A stretch of DNA of 64,000 bases from JARICQ01 sp964428475 (lineage in GTDB: Bacteria; Bacillota; Clostridia; Tissierellales; Tissierellaceae): positions 1 through 64,000 of the forward strand of contig CAYRYO010000001.1 in assembly GCA_964428475.1 (NCBI GenBank). The letters are read 5' to 3'. The translations under genes were made by a program, and so were the position numbers. Of the stretch, positions 6,972 through 15,882 are shown in pieces. The notes beneath the pieces were generated by a model that saw only the letters and a program-made list of their open reading frames with translations, did no database searches and was not told the DNA's origin. Position 1 is the first letter of the stretch. Each line of letters opens with the position of its first letter.

Positions 6972-8270
6972 TTGGATATACAAATATACGAAAAAGATAA
7001 AATAAATGAAAAACTATATTTTAAAGAATTAGATTCTGGACTAAAGGTTTACTTCTTCCCAAAAGATGGATATACAAAAAAATACGCCATATTTGCAACT
7101 AATTATGGTTCGGTTGATAATATATTTATTCCTATAGGAGAAAAAAATTCAATTGAAGTGCCTGAAGGTATAGCTCATTTTTTAGAGCATAAGTTATTTG
7201 AAGAGCCAAATGAAAATATATTCGATAAGTTCTCAGACTATGGTGCAGATGTAAATGCTTTTACAAACTTCAATCAAACCGCATATCTCTTTAATACAAC
7301 GGATAATTTTCATAAAAACTTGGAAACTTTAATAAAGTTTGTTCAACATCCTCATTTTACAGATGAAAATGTAGACAAGGAAAAAGGCATAATAGCTCAA
7401 GAAATAAATATGTATAGAGATAATGCAAGTTGGAGAGTGTTTTTTAACGCTTTAAATGCAATGTATACAGAACATCCTGTAAAAATTGATATTGCTGGAA
7501 CTGTAGATAGTATTCAGGAAATAGATAAAGAATTATTATATAAATCATATAATACCTTTTACAATCCATCTAACATGGTCTTAGTAATTTCTGGTGATTT
7601 GTCTTTTGATGATATTATTAAGACTGTAGAAAAGTCGGAAAGAAAAGATTATGTAAAAGCAGAAACTATAGATAGAAACTATGGAAATGAAACAGAAGAG
7701 ATAAAAACTAAATTAGTAGAAGAAGAAATGATGATCTCAACACCAATTTTTTACATGGGATTCAAGGACAATTTCCTTGGATTAACAGGAAAAAAACAAG
7801 TAAAAAAGGATGTAGTTACAAATTTAATATTAGAAATGTTATTTAGCTCTAGCTCTCTTTTTTATAATAAATTATATGATGAAGGCTTAATAGATAGTAG
7901 CTTTGGAGCTTATTATACAGGGAAACAATCTTATGGACATTCATTAATAGTAGGACAGTCTAAGCAACCTAAAATTGTCTATGACAGAATTTTAAATATG
8001 TCAAAAAAGGCAGTAGAAGAGATTTTAGTTGAAGAAGATTTTAAGAGAATGAAGAAAAGCACTATAGGAGATTTTTTAATGGGATGTAATTCAGTTGAAT
8101 TCTTGGCAAACAACTTCGTAGATCTTTATTTCGATGATTTTTTACTGATAGATTATTTGGATCTTTTAGAATCCATAGAATACAAGGATATATTAGATAG
8201 ATTTAAAGAACATTTCAAACAGGAAAATGTAGTTTTATCTATAATAAATCCCTTGAGTAATAGTAAATAA
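6972..8270 (+). CDS. ymfH: M16 family zinc peptidase YmfH
   Basis: A 432-residue M16 peptidase with an intact inverted zinc motif HFLEH (His69, Glu72, His73) and a downstream Glu in EKGIIAQEINMYRD (third ligand region, ~136-149). The N-terminal catalytic domain is followed by a divergent C-terminal domain. With the inactive ymfF product it fits the catalytic/non-catalytic M16 dimer. TTG at 6972 follows AGGAGGAAG. The pair stands alone between a terminator and lgt. The natural substrate is not established; the EF-P link is from Bacillus knowledge, and no efp gene lies in this window. Confidence 0.87.
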   Translation: MDIQIYEKDKINEKLYFKELDSGLKVYFFPKDGYTKKYAIFATNYGSVDNIFIPIGEKNSIEVPEGIAHFLEHKLFEEPNENIFDKFSDYGADVNAFTNFNQTAYLFNTTDNFHKNLETLIKFVQHPHFTDENVDKEKGIIAQEINMYRDNASWRVFFNALNAMYTEHPVKIDIAGTVDSIQEIDKELLYKSYNTFYNPSNMVLVISGDLSFDDIIKTVEKSERKDYVKAETIDRNYGNETEEIKTKLVEEEMMISTPIFYMGFKDNFLGLTGKKQVKKDVVTNLILEMLFSSSSLFYNKLYDEGLIDSSFGAYYTGKQSYGHSLIVGQSKQPKIVYDRILNMSKKAVEEILVEEDFKRMKKSTIGDFLMGCNSVEFLANNFVDLYFDDFLLIDYLDLLESIEYKDILDRFKEHFKQENVVLSIINPLSNSK

Positions 8271-8324
8271 ATCCAAGATATGGTATACTATTTGAGGTGA
8301 AAAAATCGTAAAGGTGGTTTTATT

Positions 8325-9068
8325 ATGGATCCAATTGCATTTCAATTATTCGGATTAGAAGTTAGGTGGTATGGCATATTAATTGCCATGGGAGTACTCA
8401 TCGGTACCATTATTGCGCTTAGAGAGGCTAAGAGGCTGGGGCTTGATGAGGAAGTAATTTTAGATTTACTTATATGGGAAGTTCCCTTATGCCTTGTAGG
8501 AGCTAGGTTATATTATGTAATTTTTAGTTGGGATTTATACAGAGACAATCCAATTCAGGCTCTTAATATAAGAAATGGTGGATTAGCTATACATGGAGCA
8601 ATAATTACTGCGATTATAGTAGCGATTATCTTTACACGAATTAAAAAAATAAATTTCTGGACTGTTGCAGATACATGTGGACCTAGTCTCATACTCGGTC
8701 AAGGGATTGGAAGGTGGGGCAATTATTTAAACCAAGAAGCTTATGGAGGGCCTACAGATCTTCCATGGGGTATTATGGTAAACGGTGTAAAAGTTCATCC
8801 TACTTTTTTATATGAATCTATTTGGAACTTTGGTGTATTCTTTTTTCTTTTATGGTATGGTCGAAAGAAACAGAAAGTTAAAGGTGAAGTTTTTTTACTT
8901 TATATAGCACTATATTCCTTTATTAGATTTTTTATAGAAGGCCTTAGAACAGACAGCTTGATGCTTGGACAGATTAGAGTTGCACAACTTGTAAGCTTAA
9001 TAGGTGTAGTTACCGCATCTTATGTTTTTCATAAAAGGAGAAAAGAAAAATTAAATAATAATCTTTAA
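8325..9068 (+). CDS. lgt: Prolipoprotein diacylglyceryl transferase
   Basis: A 247-residue membrane enzyme with about seven helices that attaches diacylglycerol to the lipobox cysteine of prelipoproteins, the first step of lipoprotein maturation. Family signatures visible are VRWYGILIAMGV near the start, NGGLAIHGA (~88-96, with the essential His), the Lgt signature GRWGNYLNQEAYGGPT (~129-144) and HPTFLYES (~159-166). AAAGGTGG precedes the ATG. It is monocistronic with a terminator behind it. Its acceptor products in this window include the YhcN-type lipoprotein, and the Lit-like protein would act on its products. Confidence 0.96.
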   Translation: MDPIAFQLFGLEVRWYGILIAMGVLIGTIIALREAKRLGLDEEVILDLLIWEVPLCLVGARLYYVIFSWDLYRDNPIQALNIRNGGLAIHGAIITAIIVAIIFTRIKKINFWTVADTCGPSLILGQGIGRWGNYLNQEAYGGPTDLPWGIMVNGVKVHPTFLYESIWNFGVFFFLLWYGRKKQKVKGEVFLLYIALYSFIRFFIEGLRTDSLMLGQIRVAQLVSLIGVVTASYVFHKRRKEKLNNNL

Positions 9069-9088
9069 AAATAGTAAAAAACTATTGA

Positions 9089-9125
9089 AAAATAGTCTGG
9101 TGAAATATTTGCCAGACTATTTTTG
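9089..9125 (+). terminator. Terminator after lgt
   Basis: AAAATAGTCTGG (9089-9100) pairs with CCAGACTATTTT (9112-9123), followed by T and TG. Confidence 0.8.
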
Positions 9126-9239
9126 TATGTAGGTATAAAGGACTAAATTTGTTATTTTTAGATAAAAACAGATAAAAGGTAAAAAAATGTCTTTATAAAG
9201 GGGTGGAATAATTTCTAAATATAGTATAAAATAGTAAGT

Positions 9240-9264
9240 AGTGGTGCGAAGTGGAGAGAAGTGG
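9240..9264 (+). promoter_or_regulatory. MraZ operator: three AGTGG repeats at 10-bp period
   Basis: AGTGG occurs at 9240-9244, 9250-9254 and 9260-9264, exactly one helical turn apart, 31 bases before the mraZ start. MraZ proteins bind short GTG(G/T)-containing direct repeats of about 10-bp period in front of their own gene. A TATAAAAT sequence at 9225-9232 just upstream could be the -10 region, which would place the repeats over the start of transcription. I could not assign a convincing -35 box. Confidence 0.75.
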
Positions 9265-9294
9265 TGTGTAATATATACGAGGTGAGTGATATAT

Positions 9295-9726
9295 ATGTTT
9301 ATTGGAGAATATGAACATACATTAGATAGCAAAGGAAGAATCATCATTCCTTCAAAATTCAGAGAAAAACTAGGGGATGAATTTGTCATGACAAAGGGTC
9401 TTGACAACTGTTTATTTGTATATCCTAAATCTGAATGGGCTGTATTAGAGGGAAAACTTAAAACACTTCCACTTACAAATAAAGATGCAAGGGCATTTAT
9501 AAGATTTTTCTTTGCAGGAGCTAGTGAATGTGGCTTGGACAAGCAAGGAAGAGTAACTATTCCAGCCAACCTTAGAAAGCATTCTAAACTAGATAAAGAA
9601 GCTATCATTATAGGAGTATCTACTAGGATGGAAATTTGGGATAGGGATGAATGGGACGATTACAATAATGATGAAAATTTAAGCTATGAGAGTATTTCAG
9701 AAAAAATGCTTGAATTAGGTATATAA
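9295..9726 (+). CDS. mraZ: Transcriptional regulator MraZ
   Basis: A 143-residue protein with two SpoVT/AbrB-like halves. It begins MFIGEYEHTLDSKGRIIIPSK-type, the family's first DNA-contact block, and repeats it as GLDKQGRVTIPANLRKH at ~79-95. MraZ forms a ring that represses the division and cell wall operon. ATG 9295 gives the conserved N-terminus; an in-frame GTG at 9286 abuts the GAGGTG ribosome binding site and is unlikely. It is first in the dcw cluster, 13 bases before rsmH, and its probable operator is immediately upstream. Confidence 0.95.
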   Translation: MFIGEYEHTLDSKGRIIIPSKFREKLGDEFVMTKGLDNCLFVYPKSEWAVLEGKLKTLPLTNKDARAFIRFFFAGASECGLDKQGRVTIPANLRKHSKLDKEAIIIGVSTRMEIWDRDEWDDYNNDENLSYESISEKMLELGI

Positions 9727-9739
9727 TCGGAGGGATTAT

Positions 9740-10684
9740 ATGGAATTTAAACATATATCGGTTTTATTAGAAGAGGTATTAGATGGATTAAATATAAAAG
9801 AAGATGGAATCTATGTAGATGGTACCTTGGGAGGTGCTGGTCATTCAGTTGAGATAGTAAAAAGACTTACAAGAGGAAAGCTTATAGGTATAGATCAAGA
9901 TGAAAATGCACTTAAGAAAGCGGAAGAAGTATTAAAGGATTATAAAGAAAAAGCAATACTTGTACATGAGAATTATGAAAACATGGATAAGGTATTGTGT
10001 AAACTTGGGATAGAAAAGGTAGATGGGATATTACTTGACTTAGGAGTATCATCTCATCAATTGGATGAAAAATCTAGGGGCTTTTCTCATAACAATGATG
10101 CTGTTCTGGATATGAGAATGGATAAGACAAGTTCTCTTACTGCTTATGATGTAGTAAATACATATACAGAAAAAGAATTAAATGATATTTTATTTAACTA
10201 TGGAGAGGAAAGATGGGCTAAGAGAATTGCAAAATTTATCGTAGAGGAAAGGCAAATCAAGCCGATTAAAACGACTTTGGAATTAGTTACGGTGATAAAA
10301 AAAGCAATACCAAAGCAGGTGAGAAAAGATGGACATCATCCAGCTAAGAAAACATTTCAAGGTATAAGGATAGAGGTAAATAGAGAACTAGATGTATTAA
10401 AAGAATCTATTCCAAAGATGGTCAGGCTTTTAAATCCTGGAGGTAGGTTAGTTATCATTACATTTCATTCACTAGAAGATAGAATAGTTAAAAATGAATT
10501 TAAAGAACTATATAAAGACTGTATATGTCCACCTGAGTTCCCTCAGTGTATTTGCAATAAAGAAAGAGAAATAAACATAATTACTAGAAAGCCAATAGTA
10601 GCTTCTAAGAAGGAGCTCAAAGAAAATCCAAGATCGAGATCTGCCAAACTTAGAGTTTCAGAAAAACTAGATGTTCTAAAATAA
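9740..10684 (+). CDS. rsmH: 16S rRNA (cytosine-1402-N4) methyltransferase RsmH
   Basis: A 314-residue SAM-dependent methyltransferase that modifies C1402 in the decoding centre of 16S rRNA. Visible signatures are HISVLLEEVLDGL at the start, the SAM-binding DGTLGGAGHS (~29-38), the DLGVSSHQLD block (~102-111), RGFSHNNDAVLDMRMD (~115-130) and the C-terminal ITFHSLEDRIVK (~241-252), followed by a Cys-rich CICPPEFPQCIC segment typical of Firmicutes. GGAGGG precedes the ATG. Second gene of the dcw operon between mraZ and ftsL, its standard place. Confidence 0.97.
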   Translation: MEFKHISVLLEEVLDGLNIKEDGIYVDGTLGGAGHSVEIVKRLTRGKLIGIDQDENALKKAEEVLKDYKEKAILVHENYENMDKVLCKLGIEKVDGILLDLGVSSHQLDEKSRGFSHNNDAVLDMRMDKTSSLTAYDVVNTYTEKELNDILFNYGEERWAKRIAKFIVEERQIKPIKTTLELVTVIKKAIPKQVRKDGHHPAKKTFQGIRIEVNRELDVLKESIPKMVRLLNPGGRLVIITFHSLEDRIVKNEFKELYKDCICPPEFPQCICNKEREINIITRKPIVASKKELKENPRSRSAKLRVSEKLDVLK

Positions 10685-10700
10685 GAAAGGGGCGAATAAA

Positions 10701-11153
10701 TTGTTAGCAAGAGAACTTAAATATTACCCTGAAAAGCAATTGAATGTTATCGAAGAGCGAAATAAGAAAATCAAAAGAGCTCAAGCTGTTCAAAAGAAGA
10801 ACAATAGTCTTGTAAAGATATTTTATTTATGTGTTCCAATAATGATCTGTGGAATATGTTTATTTATTTTATTTGGATATGTAAATATAACTCAGGTCAG
10901 GCAAGAAATAACTAAATTAGAATATGAAAAATCAGAATTAGAAAAGAACAAAATAAATCTAATAGGAGATCTTGAAAGTTTGAAATCGTCACCTAATATT
11001 GCAGAACAGGCAAAGTATAAGTTAGGTATGGATTATCCAACTAAAGATCAAGTAGTGTATGTAACAGTAGATTATGCTTCTAGTAATGCAAAAGATGAAA
11101 AGACATCAAATTCATTGAATTTAATCATTAGCAAAATTGGAAACTTTTTTTAG
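10701..11153 (+). CDS. ftsL: Cell division protein FtsL-like
   Basis: A 150-residue bitopic membrane protein: a basic cytoplasmic tail of ~32 residues, one membrane helix (~34-55) and an extracytoplasmic coiled coil (~60-95) with the heptad-like pattern around KLEYEKSELEKNKINL. It ends with the ARYKLGM-type block seen here as QAKYKLGMDYP. This is the FtsL/DivIC layout. Sequence conservation in the family is low, so assignment rests on topology plus position between rsmH and the class B PBP gene. TTG 10701 follows AAAGGGGCG. Confidence 0.82.
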   Translation: MLARELKYYPEKQLNVIEERNKKIKRAQAVQKKNNSLVKIFYLCVPIMICGICLFILFGYVNITQVRQEITKLEYEKSELEKNKINLIGDLESLKSSPNIAEQAKYKLGMDYPTKDQVVYVTVDYASSNAKDEKTSNSLNLIISKIGNFF

Positions 11154-11164
11154 GAGGTATAATT

Positions 11165-13330
11165 TTGGCAAAACCTAGTTATTCATCAAAGAAAAGGCTC
11201 TTATTTGTCTTTGTAGTTACAGCTTTTATAAGCTTTGCTTTAGTACTTAGGCTTGGATATTTGCAGATAATTAAAGGAGAAGAGCTTAAAAAGGGAGCCA
11301 TTGGGCAGTGGACAAAGGGAATAACCATAAAGTCTAAAAGAGGAATAATATACGATAGAAAAGGGCAAAAGCTTGCTGTAAGTATAAGTGCATCAACAGT
11401 ATGGGCAAGTCCAGCAGATATAAAAACCGGTGATCCCAAACAAATAGCAGAAGAGGTTGCCAGAGTATTAGACGTAGATGAAGATTTTGTTTATGAAAAA
11501 ATAACTAAAAACATAAGAACGGAAAGAATTAAACAATGGGTAACTAGAGAAGAAGCTATAGAACTTAGAAAGCTAGATCTTCCGGGGATAGAAATCGTAG
11601 ATGACAATAGGAGATATTATCCATATGGAAATTTTGCATCTTATATAATAGGTTTTACAGATATAGATAATATTGGGCAATATGGAATAGAGCGAACATA
11701 TGATGGTTATCTCTCAGGAACCCCAGGGAAATGGATAAAAACTACTGATGCACCTGGAAGACAACTTCCTTTTGATGGGGAAAAAATATATAGTCCATCA
11801 GATGGATTATCTGTTGTCTTAACTATAGATGAGACCATACAGCATTTCGCAGAAAAGGCTGCTGAGGAAGCAGCAAAGCTCAATCAAGCAAAAAATGTAA
11901 CAGTTATAGTAATGGAACCAGAAACTGGTGATATCTTAGCTATGGCTAATAAACCAGATTATGATCCAAATAATCCTAGAATTCCCCTAGATGATACAAA
12001 AAAGGCAGAGTGGGAGAATTTACCGTCTGATAAATTACAAGAACAATGGTTTGATTCTTGGAGAAATTTTGCTATCAATGATATTTATGAGCCAGGATCA
12101 ACTTTTAAACTTATAGTTGCTGCAGCTGCGTTAGAAGAAAATGTAGTAACTCCTGAAACTCAATTTTATTGTGGAGGAGTTTTAAAAGATATACAAGGGG
12201 GGCCATACAGATGCACGAGGGCCCATGAAAATCAGACATTTATGGAAGGTATGAATAATTCATGTAATATTGTTTTTATAAATACTGGAAGAAGACTTGG
12301 AAAAGATTTGTTTTACAAATACATAAAAGCCTTTGGTTTTGGAGAAAACACTAATATAGCTTTAAATGGCGAACAAAAAGGAATTATTCCAATTAGTGTT
12401 GAGAATATAAAAGAAGTTAATTTAGCTACCATGTCCTATGGCTATGGTGTAGCACTTACACCGATTCAACTTATTACAGCGGTATCTTCTTTTGGCAATG
12501 GTGGGAATTTAATGGAACCTAGATTAGTAAAAGAACTAGTAGATGAAGAAGGAGTAGTAAAAAAGAAATTTGAACCTATAATAAGGAGAAAGGTGCTATC
12601 GGAGAAAACTGCAGGTACAATGCTAAAATTGATGGAAAGTGTAGTTGCAGAAGGCACCGGATCTAATGCATATATACCTGGATTTAGAGTAGGTGGGAAA
12701 ACTGGAACTGCTCAAAAGATAGTAGATGGTAGGTATGTACAAGGAAAATACATGGCATCATTTATAGCTTTAGCTCCCGCAAATGATCCTAAAATTGCTG
12801 TATTAGTAGTTATAGATGAACCTAGCACTGGACAATATTACGGGGGTACTGTTGCAGCACCAGTTGCAAAAAACGTGATAAATGAAACTTTGAAATATTT
12901 AGAAACGACTCCACAATTTACAGAAAAAGAAAAAGAAAAGATACCTGATAAGGTTATTGTACCAGATGTTAGGAACATGGAGATTGGCGAAGCAGGGAAA
13001 TCATTAAATAATATTGGTTTGAAATACACTACAGAATATGTCCAAACAATAGCTGAATCTAAAGTAATAGATCAATTTCCCCTGCCAGGTACAGAAGTAC
13101 AAGAAGGATCTATAATTGACTTATATCTAAGGCAAAAAGAAGAAGCTGAAATACAGGTTCCTTATTTAACGGGTAAGTCTAGAGAGGAGACAATTCAAAT
13201 TCTTGAAGAAATGAATTTAAATTATGAATTTAAAGGTCAAGGCAATGCAATAAATCAAAATCCATTGCCAGGAGAAAAAATAACTAAGAATACAAAAATA
13301 GTAGTTGAATTTGGAGAACTAGAAGAGTAA
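11165..13330 (+). CDS. pbpB: Class B penicillin-binding protein with two PASTA domains (PBP2B/SpoVD type)
   Basis: A 721-residue D,D-transpeptidase anchored by an N-terminal helix (~12-32). It has the PBP dimerisation domain, then a transpeptidase domain with STFK (catalytic Ser312), SCN near 371 and KTGTAQ near 513, and two C-terminal PASTA repeats (~600-657 and ~660-720). It crosslinks septal peptidoglycan together with the FtsW/SpoVE polymerase encoded downstream. Two PASTA repeats and the length fit Bacillus PbpB better than SpoVD, which has one. TTG 11165 follows AGGAGG. Whether it also serves the spore cortex cannot be told from sequence. Confidence 0.93.
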   Translation: MAKPSYSSKKRLLFVFVVTAFISFALVLRLGYLQIIKGEELKKGAIGQWTKGITIKSKRGIIYDRKGQKLAVSISASTVWASPADIKTGDPKQIAEEVARVLDVDEDFVYEKITKNIRTERIKQWVTREEAIELRKLDLPGIEIVDDNRRYYPYGNFASYIIGFTDIDNIGQYGIERTYDGYLSGTPGKWIKTTDAPGRQLPFDGEKIYSPSDGLSVVLTIDETIQHFAEKAAEEAAKLNQAKNVTVIVMEPETGDILAMANKPDYDPNNPRIPLDDTKKAEWENLPSDKLQEQWFDSWRNFAINDIYEPGSTFKLIVAAAALEENVVTPETQFYCGGVLKDIQGGPYRCTRAHENQTFMEGMNNSCNIVFINTGRRLGKDLFYKYIKAFGFGENTNIALNGEQKGIIPISVENIKEVNLATMSYGYGVALTPIQLITAVSSFGNGGNLMEPRLVKELVDEEGVVKKKFEPIIRRKVLSEKTAGTMLKLMESVVAEGTGSNAYIPGFRVGGKTGTAQKIVDGRYVQGKYMASFIALAPANDPKIAVLVVIDEPSTGQYYGGTVAAPVAKNVINETLKYLETTPQFTEKEKEKIPDKVIVPDVRNMEIGEAGKSLNNIGLKYTTEYVQTIAESKVIDQFPLPGTEVQEGSIIDLYLRQKEEAEIQVPYLTGKSREETIQILEEMNLNYEFKGQGNAINQNPLPGEKITKNTKIVVEFGELEE

Positions 13331-13334
13331 TATA

Positions 13335-13366
13335 GTTAAAGGCAACTTATTTGAGTTGTCTTTAAC
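13335..13366 (+). other. Imperfect hairpin between pbpB and murE
   Basis: GTTAAAGGCAACT (13335-13347) pairs with AGTTGTCTTTAAC (13354-13366) with one G-T wobble. Only a short T-poor tract follows, so this may be a weak terminator or an attenuator within the dcw operon. Confidence 0.4.
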
Positions 13367-13404
13367 TTAATAGATTTATAAATAAGGAAAAGGTAGGTAT
13401 ATAT

Positions 13405-14865
13405 ATGAATTTAGAACAGATTATAGATGGCTATAAAACACATAATATAATTGGGGAAAAAGATATAGATATAAAAGGAATAAAAAATGATTCAAGGCTG
13501 GTAGAAAAAGGTGATATGTTTATTGCAGAAAGAGGATACACAGTTGATGGTCATGACTACATAGAAAATGCAATAAAAAATGGTGCAATCGTTATAGTAG
13601 CAGAAGAAGATGTAGATATAACTGAATCTTTAACTTTAATTAAGGTTGAAGATTCAGTGGAAGCTATGGCAAAGTTTTCTTCCAATTTCTATGATAAACC
13701 ATGGAATGATATAAATATGATAGGAATTACTGGGACAAATGGAAAGACATCTACTACATATCTTTTAAAAAGTATATTTGAACAATGTTCAGATAAAATA
13801 GGAATAATAGGGACAAATGGGGTATTAATTGGTGAAAAATCAATAAATATAGATAACACTACTCCAAATTCATTGATTCTTCATAGCATATTACATGAAA
13901 TGAAGCGAGATAATATAGATACATGTGTAATGGAAGTGTCGTCACATGCCTTAGAGCTAAATAGAGTAAAATATATGAATTTTGATATAGGCATATTTAC
14001 AAATATATCGAAAGACCACTTAGACTATCATGAGACGATGGAGAATTATTTTAAAGCTAAATCAAGACTTTTTGCTAAAACAAGAAGATACAATATAATA
14101 AATGTAGACGATGACTATGGAAAAAAATTGATAGAAGAGATAAAATCTAAAGTTCCTATACTTACCTACGGAATAAAAGAAAAGGCAGATGTATTTGCTA
14201 GCAATATAGAACATGGACTATCTTTTATAAGGTTTACATTAAATACAGCTGGTGGTAGTATAAGTATAAAGTTAAATACACCCGGTGAATTCAGTGTATA
14301 CAACGCATTAGCAGCAGCTACTGCAGCTTATGCCCATGGTATATCTATCTATGGGATAAAAACAGGGCTAGAAGCTCTACAGGGGGTTAGAGGAAGGTTC
14401 GAGGTAGTGCCTACAGCTAGGGATTATACTGTAATTATAGATTTTGCACATACTGCGGATGGACTTGAAAAAGTCCTTAAAGTTATTGATGAATTTGCAA
14501 AAGGGAGAAAGATAGTAGTGTTTGGAGCAGGAGGAAATAGAGACAAGACCAAAAGACCTGAAATGGGAGAGACGGTAGGACGTCATGCTGATTTATCAAT
14601 AGTAACTTCAGATAATCCTAGAAATGAAGATCCAGAGGAGATAATAAACAATGTCATAGAAGGTACAAAAAGGTCAGGTGGAGAATATATAAAGATAATA
14701 GATAGAAAAGAAGCTATAATATATGCATTAGATAATGCTCAGAAAAATGATATAATACTCCTTGCAGGTAAAGGACATGAAATATACACAACGATTAACA
14801 ATGAGAAATTTTCATTTGATGAAAGACAAATAGTGATTGATCATTTGAATAAAAAATTATTATAG
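13405..14865 (+). CDS. murE: UDP-MurNAc-L-Ala-D-Glu--2,6-diaminopimelate ligase
   Basis: A 486-residue Mur ligase that adds the third residue of the stem peptide in the cytoplasm. The ATP loop GITGTNGKTSTTYLL lies near residue 110, MEVSSHAL near 176 and a central HxxFTNISKDHLDYH-like block near 195. The C-terminal specificity motif is DNPR (in TSDNPRNEDPEE, ~405-416), which indicates meso-diaminopimelate rather than lysine. The ATG follows AAGGAAAAGGTAGG-type sequence. It sits between pbpB and mraY; murF, its usual downstream neighbour, is absent. Confidence 0.96.
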   Translation: MNLEQIIDGYKTHNIIGEKDIDIKGIKNDSRLVEKGDMFIAERGYTVDGHDYIENAIKNGAIVIVAEEDVDITESLTLIKVEDSVEAMAKFSSNFYDKPWNDINMIGITGTNGKTSTTYLLKSIFEQCSDKIGIIGTNGVLIGEKSINIDNTTPNSLILHSILHEMKRDNIDTCVMEVSSHALELNRVKYMNFDIGIFTNISKDHLDYHETMENYFKAKSRLFAKTRRYNIINVDDDYGKKLIEEIKSKVPILTYGIKEKADVFASNIEHGLSFIRFTLNTAGGSISIKLNTPGEFSVYNALAAATAAYAHGISIYGIKTGLEALQGVRGRFEVVPTARDYTVIIDFAHTADGLEKVLKVIDEFAKGRKIVVFGAGGNRDKTKRPEMGETVGRHADLSIVTSDNPRNEDPEEIINNVIEGTKRSGGEYIKIIDRKEAIIYALDNAQKNDIILLAGKGHEIYTTINNEKFSFDERQIVIDHLNKKLL

Positions 14866-14890
14866 ATTGAGAACTTGAGAGGAGAAAAAG

Positions 14891-15865
14891 ATGATTAATT
14901 ATACTGATATAATGAGAACCATGCTTATTTCATTCATTATAACACTGATTCTTGGACCAATTTTGATTCCACTTTTAAAAAAATTGAAAGTTGGGCAAAG
15001 TATTAGAGAAGAAGGACCTAAAAGTCACCTTAAAAAAACTGGTACACCAACAATGGGTGGAATAATAATTTTAATTGCTTTGATTATTATGGTTCTTACG
15101 AGTGGAATGGAAGATAAGGATATGTATATTTTATATGTATTAATACTATCTACCCTTGGTTTTGGGACCATAGGGTTTATAGATGATTATATAAAGGTTG
15201 TAAAAAAGAGAAATTTAGGACTCAGAGCTTATCAAAAGCTATTAGGGCAGATTTTAGTTGCAACTTTACTTGCTGTGTATCAGTCATCTACTTCTGAACT
15301 TGGAACAAAACTGATCATTCCATTTGTAGAAAATCAATATATAGACTTAGGTATATTATACATTCCTTTTATTATATTTGTAGTAGTTGGTACAGTAAAT
15401 AGTGTAAATTTGACAGATGGGTTAGATGGATTGGCATCAGGAGTTACTCTTATAGTACTTTCTTTTTTTGCAATAATTGCACTTAGCTGGGGAAGGGGAA
15501 GCATAGCATTTTTTGCTACAGCACTTGCTGGAGCTTGCTTAGGGTTTCTAATACATAATGCTTATCCTGCCAAGGTGTTTATGGGAGACACTGGATCACT
15601 TGCCCTTGGAGGAGCAGTATCAGCTATAGCCATATTATTAAATATACCATTAATAATACCTATAGTAGGTGGCATATACTTTATAGAAGCCTTATCTGTA
15701 ATCATACAAGTTACATCTTTTAAATTAACGGGGAAAAGAGTGTTTTTAATGAGTCCATTACATCATCATTATGAACAAAAAGGTTGGAAAGAAACCAAGA
15801 TAGTTGCTGTGTTTTGGATATTTACAGTGATATTTTGTCTGATTGGGATATATAGTTTGATTTAA
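14891..15865 (+). CDS. mraY: Phospho-N-acetylmuramoyl-pentapeptide-transferase
   Basis: A 324-residue enzyme with about ten membrane helices that transfers phospho-MurNAc-pentapeptide to undecaprenyl phosphate, forming lipid I. Conserved blocks are KKTGTPTMGGI (~45-55), the aspartate pair in GFIDDYIKV (~95-103), NLTDGLDGLASG (~172-183), FMGDTGSLALGG (~228-239) and the histidine motif PLHHHYEQKGW (~289-299). GAGGAG precedes the ATG. It follows murE directly, so one expected gene (murF) is missing from the usual order. Confidence 0.97.
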   Translation: MINYTDIMRTMLISFIITLILGPILIPLLKKLKVGQSIREEGPKSHLKKTGTPTMGGIIILIALIIMVLTSGMEDKDMYILYVLILSTLGFGTIGFIDDYIKVVKKRNLGLRAYQKLLGQILVATLLAVYQSSTSELGTKLIIPFVENQYIDLGILYIPFIIFVVVGTVNSVNLTDGLDGLASGVTLIVLSFFAIIALSWGRGSIAFFATALAGACLGFLIHNAYPAKVFMGDTGSLALGGAVSAIAILLNIPLIIPIVGGIYFIEALSVIIQVTSFKLTGKRVFLMSPLHHHYEQKGWKETKIVAVFWIFTVIFCLIGIYSLI

Positions 15866-15882
15866 GAAAGTGAGTTGGTAAT

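Noticed and set aside
9240..9264. Three short AGTGG repeats as a repeat array
   Set aside because: Length, spacing and position before mraZ fit an operator, not an array.
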